Source of the DNA: Chthonomonas sp. UBA6659
GTDB lineage: Bacteria > Armatimonadota > Fimbriimonadia > Fimbriimonadales > Fimbriimonadaceae
NCBI GenBank assembly: GCA_002455425.1
Contig: DKKT01000066.1
Span: forward strand, 1-10,938
Direction of reading: 5' to 3'
DNA length: 10,938 nucleotides
Shown here in pieces: positions 8,101 to 10,938 of this stretch; within the stretch, counting starts at the first letter, position 1, and every line of letters starts with the position of its first letter. Below the pieces are notes generated by a model. That model did no database searches and was not told where the DNA came from. It saw only the letters and a program-made list of their open reading frames with translations. The translations under genes were made by a program, and so were the position numbers.

Positions 8101-9837
8101 GAGTACGATGCGATCGTCGAACCTGACCAAGCGGTGAAGGTCACCGCCGCCGAAAACCTGTTCGTCGCCCGCATGGACGCAGCCGAAACCGAAGAGGAGA
8201 AAGAGAAGATCGTCAAGGAGTTCGAGGGCCTCGGCTTCGTCTTCTCCGATCACGGCAAGCTCTCGGTCAAGCTACGCAGCCCGCTGACTTGCGAACTCGA
8301 ACAAGGCATCTGCGCGAAGTGCTACGGCATCGACCTGTCGAGCCGCAAGCTCGTCGAGGTCGGTGTGGCCGTCGGCATCATCGGCGCCCAGTCGATCGGC
8401 GAGCCGGGAACGCAGCTCACGATGCGCACCTTCCACACCGGAGGCGTCGCGGGTTCGGCCACGATCGCTCGCACGAACCAGTACAAGACCGGTAAGTTCA
8501 TCAAGCAGTTCTTGGAGGACTTCGGCACTGCGACGGGCACCGACCTCAAGGAGTTCGATCCGACCAAGCTCCTCGAATCGCAGGAGGGCGCCGTCAAGGG
8601 GCTCTTCGTCCCGAAAGAAGAGAAAGAAGAGGACCCGAACGCCAAGAAGAAGCCGGTGCGGCAGACGAAAGCCGCGCAGAAGGCGCTCGAGCGGGCCGAC
8701 ACCGAGTCGAAGAAGCTTTGGGATCGATCCCGAAAGACCTTCTTCTACACATGGACGGGTGAGTCGAGCGGTATCGTCCGCGTCGAAGAGATCTTCGAGG
8801 CCCGAAAGCAGCCCCGAGGAAAAGCGATCATCTGCCCGGTGACGGGTACGGTCGCGGAAATCCAGGACTCGCAATATGGTCGCTGGGTCATCGTCGACGC
8901 CGAGGTTCAGGTCGCCGGACCGATGAAGGATGCCTACCTGGCCGACAGCCAGCCGTGGGCCGGAACCGAGGCGGAAGCCGCCCTCGATCGCCTGATCGGG
9001 CAGAAGCTCACGACCGCTACCCTTCAGGTCCTGCGCAAGCACAACGTGCAGTCGGTTCGGGTGTTCTATCCGATCCTCGTTCCGCCGCTCGGCCAGCTGC
9101 CGATCAAGCGGGGCGGCAAGGTCATCAAGGGCGACCCGCTCACGGTCGGTCCGCGCGATCCGCACGAGGTCCTCGAACTCGCCGGCGCCGACGCCGTCTA
9201 CGAGTACTTCATCGAGAACCTGCAGAGCGTGTACAAAGCGCAGGGCGTCGATATCAACGACAAGCACATCGAGGTCATCATCCGGCAGATGCTGCGCAAG
9301 CGGCAGATCAAGGAGCCGGGCGACACCCCGTTCCTGCCCGGTCAGATCGTCGATCGCTTCCGGTTCATTCGCGAGAATGACAAGGTGCGCCAGCTCATCG
9401 CGGCAGGCCGCAAGATCAAGTACACGGACCCGGTGTCCGGCGAACAGGTCGAGCGCGACCCGAAGGAGGCGACCGCCCAGTGGATCCTTCTCGGTATCAC
9501 CGAGGCTTCCTTGGCCACCGACTCGTTCCTGTCGGCCGCGTCGTTCCAGAAGACGACCCGCGTCCTCACCGAGGCTGCGGTGCGGGGCAAGAAGGACGAC
9601 CTCGTCGGCCTCAAGGAGAACGTGATCATCGGTCGGCTGATCCCAACCGGTACCGGCGTGCGCCAGTATCGCGATGTGACGATCGAAGTCGATCGCTCGG
9701 CTCCGAGCTGGGCTCACCAGTCGCTCACCGCGCTGGTCGAGACCGACGATCGGGCTCCGGAAGACGATCTCGGCCTTCTCGGCTCGGTGTCGCTCGCGGA
9801 TATGGCGAGCACCGAGTTCGAACAGGAAGGCGAGTAG
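5119..9837 (+). CDS. rpoC: DNA-directed RNA polymerase subunit beta', 1572 aa
   Basis: This is the largest catalytic subunit of RNA polymerase and holds the active-site Mg2+. The first zinc site is C70, C72, C85 and C88, at the same residue numbers as in E. coli. The metal-binding NADFDGD has its aspartates at 555, 557 and 559. The second zinc site is C950, C1058, C1065 and C1068. The trigger loop contains LTMRTFHTGG with Met1102, Arg1103 and His1106. The bridge-helix region reads HGARKGLADTALRTADAGYL. Compared with E. coli (aspartates near 460) there are about 95 extra residues before the active site, a helical, charged insertion in the region of roughly 150-265. A second insertion of about 105 residues (1113-1217) follows FHTGGVAG. 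The C-terminus is acidic. The start MADVSLFDKIRIGIASPEDI matches the family. No Shine-Dalgarno site is evident. The upstream neighbour is argS, 95 bases away, and no rpoB is present in the window. A strong terminator follows the stop. Confidence 0.98.
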   Translation: MADVSLFDKIRIGIASPEDIRSWATRKDGNGQNVLYEVKKPETINYRTFKPERDGLFCERIFGPVKDWECACGRYKKIKYKGIICERCGVEVTRSKVRRERMGLVELAAPVCHIWYLKGVPSPLSLVLEISPRHLEKVIYFASFIVIELQAEAISELLPSIRQAVEEEKLSIQQSMRRLEIESIERLTTEMKNNPDEYSDETFVRDRMKSNFDRIRAEYRDADDRLKDLDVAVDLLGKLEPNQLIDEDKWRAISKMLDAVGRRLKQDLDFLVRANIGAEAVKELLRHVDLERLARELRHEIVVTTSQKRARAIKRLELVESLLISRSRPEWMILDAIPVISPELRPMVQLDGGRFATSDLNDLYRRIINRNNRLKKIMEIQAPESIINHEKRLLQEAVDALIDNGRRTRPVVGSNARPLKSLSDMLKGKEGRFRKNLLGKRVDYSGRSVIVVGPHLKLHQCGLPKEMALELFKPFVMKTLVERKITQNIKTAKRMIDRMHPSVWDGLEEVIKEHPVLLNRAPTLHRLGIQAFEPILVEGKAIQVHPLVCHAYNADFDGDQMAVHVPLSTQAQAEARVLMLSTQNLFSPADGRPTCAPVQDIVLGAYALTFMSREGRDRLAALEAAHAKDPEKNPAPYIFNSPEEVLFNLDSPIGAGTFGLNDPVKVRIRRPLFRSDDEIDYRDPQTGIEYKYEVTTDEDGEEQRELKPLEQHWETVVLTATPGQIIFNGVLPFPMRYGKDFLNIELGKKAIAETIVACHKLIGDEGTIKLLDDLKELGFKWATRYGISIAMTDMDPPERREEILKEADTRSTRISDQYRRGLLTFNEMTQSLIKLWTETYDQIGKEIVAGMSQMNPLSIVTVSGARGSVKQLAQLSGMRGLMFNQFNEVIYELPVKSSFHKGLSMLEYFVTTHGARKGLADTALRTADAGYLTRRLVDVAQDVIIRSKDCQTNEGVYVNRIVDEGEVIETIGDRMYGRVSLATIFDPTTKEAIVEYDAIVEPDQAVKVTAAENLFVARMDAAETEEEKEKIVKEFEGLGFVFSDHGKLSVKLRSPLTCELEQGICAKCYGIDLSSRKLVEVGVAVGIIGAQSIGEPGTQLTMRTFHTGGVAGSATIARTNQYKTGKFIKQFLEDFGTATGTDLKEFDPTKLLESQEGAVKGLFVPKEEKEEDPNAKKKPVRQTKAAQKALERADTESKKLWDRSRKTFFYTWTGESSGIVRVEEIFEARKQPRGKAIICPVTGTVAEIQDSQYGRWVIVDAEVQVAGPMKDAYLADSQPWAGTEAEAALDRLIGQKLTTATLQVLRKHNVQSVRVFYPILVPPLGQLPIKRGGKVIKGDPLTVGPRDPHEVLELAGADAVYEYFIENLQSVYKAQGVDINDKHIEVIIRQMLRKRQIKEPGDTPFLPGQIVDRFRFIRENDKVRQLIAAGRKIKYTDPVSGEQVERDPKEATAQWILLGITEASLATDSFLSAASFQKTTRVLTEAAVRGKKDDLVGLKENVIIGRLIPTGTGVRQYRDVTIEVDRSAPSWAHQSLTALVETDDRAPEDDLGLLGSVSLADMASTEFEQEGE

Positions 9838-9854
9838 GAACGCGGCGCAACAGT

Positions 9855-9897
9855 AAGCCCCCTCCCGCATGCGGGAGGGGGCTTCTTTAGTTTTTTT
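9855..9897 (+). terminator. Rho-independent terminator after rpoC
   Basis: A perfect 30-base palindrome (9855-9884, two 15-base arms centred on GCATGC) starts 17 bases after the rpoC stop. It is followed by a T-rich stretch with seven consecutive T's at 9891-9897. The tetraloop must come from opening the central bases. In the minus direction the hairpin is followed by ACTGTTGCG, with no T-run, so it should act mainly on rpoC transcripts. It may still form the 3'-end hairpin of the convergent S74 gene. Confidence 0.88.
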
Positions 9898-9901
9898 GGC
9901 G

Positions 9902-10938
9902 TCAGCGACGCCGGATTTCGCGCAGGATCGCCTCGATCTTCCGGTCCTGCGCCTCGAGCCGCGCCTTCAACGTGCGATTCTCCTGGCGGAGGGCTTCGAT
10001 CTGGTTCTGCTGCTCCTTGACACCTTCGACCAGCACGGCCGTCAGTCGACTGTACTCCATGCCGATGGCATCGACACCGTTTTTCTCGTAGCTGACGATC
10101 TCGGGCAGTACTTTGCCCACGTCCTCCGCGACGAAGCCGATGTCGGGCTTCCCATCGTCTTGCCATTGGAATCGGACACCGTCGAGCGCCTTGACGAGTT
10201 CCAAGGCGTTCGAGAGGGGCCGGACCTGGTCCTTCCATCGCCGGCTTGAGGATTGGTTGAAAATGCGGGCGTAGATGTCTCCATATCCGCCCGAAGTGTA
10301 TTGGAGCGACAGCCGGCGATCGACGTCGTTCGCGAGGCGAACATTGAAATCCGAGTTCGCGGGACCGAAGTCGATGAACGGGAATCCCTGCTTGATCTCA
10401 AGCGTCTGAACGGTCGCCATGCCATTCACTTTCGTATCGCCCTCAACCTCGAGCGCTGCTTCCCCGGGGAAGGTCCCGATGCCGACCCCTCCGTCCATTC
10501 GAATGCCGTAGTCTCCGCTCAAAATCAGGTAGCTATTGGCACTCTCGACGATTGCGTCGAACGCTGCTGCGCGAAGCACCAAGATAGTGCCATTCGAGAA
10601 CGTGTTTGATATCTCGTGCTGAGTCGTAAACCCTGCCCGGTGATAGAGTATCCCGTCCGACATTCTAAGTTTGCCACCCGTGATTTTCGACAGGCTGTTG
10701 CCATCCGTAGCCAGCTTCTTGCTTGTGATAGCCTCGTCCGGAACGTTGAGAGCGAGGTTAGCTTGCCCCGAGAAGATCGACCATGGCACGCTGACGATCG
10801 GCTGGCGCGGACCGACGCTGGTCCCGGCGATCGAAATCTGGAGGTAGGCGATGCCCTGTTGGAAGACGCTCTGGGTCAACGCGGGCATCCCTGGGATCGA
10901 GGTGTCGCCGAGCATCACCGAGAAGATGCCGCCGTTCC
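9902..10938 (-). CDS. Tail-fibre-like protein with C-terminal S74 intramolecular chaperone domain (N-terminus cut by window edge)
   Basis: At least 344 residues are visible; the frame is open through the right edge (N-G-G-I-F-S-V before the first ATG), so the true start lies outside. The first 50 residues end in a PRQPIVSVPWSIFSG segment, typical of the conserved domain in bacterial tail-fibre-domain surface proteins. A beta-rich shaft-like middle follows. The C-terminal part is a Peptidase_S74 domain: SSRRWKDQVRPL (about 10249-10214), DIGFVAEDVGKVLPEIV and YSRLTAVLVEGVKEQQNQI, followed by a heptad-type coiled coil to the end (LRQENRTLKARLEAQ). Ser at 10249-10247 and Lys at 10234-10232 stand five residues apart, matching the Ser-Lys dyad of self-cleaving S74 and MYRF-type domains. 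Known members trimerise, fold a beta-helical fibre and then cut themselves off. No phage structural or lysis genes lie nearby, so a cell-surface adhesin or fibre is as plausible as a prophage remnant. Confidence 0.85.
   Translation of the reverse strand, partial: NGGIFSVMLGDTSIPGMPALTQSVFQQGIAYLQISIAGTSVGPRQPIVSVPWSIFSGQANLALNVPDEAITSKKLATDGNSLSKITGGKLRMSDGILYHRAGFTTQHEISNTFSNGTILVLRAAAFDAIVESANSYLILSGDYGIRMDGGVGIGTFPGEAALEVEGDTKVNGMATVQTLEIKQGFPFIDFGPANSDFNVRLANDVDRRLSLQYTSGGYGDIYARIFNQSSSRRWKDQVRPLSNALELVKALDGVRFQWQDDGKPDIGFVAEDVGKVLPEIVSYEKNGVDAIGMEYSRLTAVLVEGVKEQQNQIEALRQENRTLKARLEAQDRKIEAILREIRRR

Noticed and set aside
5482..8253. Open frame of 923 codons antisense to rpoC
   Set aside because: It lies entirely opposite a certain rpoC frame. 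Its openness follows from high G+C and the rarity of TTA, CTA and TCA codons in rpoC. It has no ribosome-binding site or recognisable domain.
8272..9870. Open frame of 532 codons antisense to the rpoC 3' part and terminator
   Set aside because: It starts inside the terminator palindrome and mirrors the rpoC codons; this is a compositional shadow.
9902..10938. A complete prophage at the right end
   Set aside because: Only one fibre-type gene is visible; there is no integrase, capsid, terminase or lysis gene, and no attachment-site repeat was seen.

Overview
The window is high-GC bacterial chromosome (60-68 % G+C in the genes sampled) and carries ordinary housekeeping genes beside two surface or secreted proteins. 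It encodes, from left to right: the first codons of a minus-strand gene running off the left edge; a large secreted alpha/beta-hydrolase (minus strand); a divergently oriented small membrane-anchored protein; arginyl-tRNA synthetase (argS); the RNA polymerase beta' subunit (rpoC); a strong rho-independent terminator; and, convergent to rpoC, the C-terminal part of a phage-tail-fibre-like protein with an S74 intramolecular chaperone domain that runs off the right edge. I saw no tRNA, rRNA, CRISPR array, insertion sequence or integrase, and no gene-free stretch longer than 100 bases.

Taxonomy is inferred, not proven. The beta' protein has the RpoC architecture with an N-terminal helical insertion like those of Terrabacteria-type enzymes. 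The chromosomal S74 tail-fibre-domain protein, the weak Shine-Dalgarno signals at most starts and the separation of rpoC from rpoB would fit a lineage such as Armatimonadota (Fimbriimonadia-like). Planctomycete-like or other environmental phyla cannot be excluded.

Layout: positions 1-2566 are a minus-strand block (hydrolase, then the start of another gene 94 bases downstream). Positions 2567-2638 form a divergent intergenic region that must hold signals for both directions. Positions 2639-9837 are a co-directional plus-strand block: small membrane protein, 45-base gap, argS, 95-base gap, rpoC. It ends at a perfect 30-base palindrome followed by seven T's. Positions 9902-10938 are the minus-strand S74 protein, whose stop codon lies four bases beyond that T-run.

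I did not find a clear new multi-gene system. The points most worth following are inside the housekeeping genes: an ArgRS whose HIGH signature reads TVGS and whose KMSKS region reads PMRKR, an approximately 105-residue charged insertion in the trigger loop of beta' at the site occupied by SI3 in E. coli, and rpoC sitting behind argS instead of behind rpoB.
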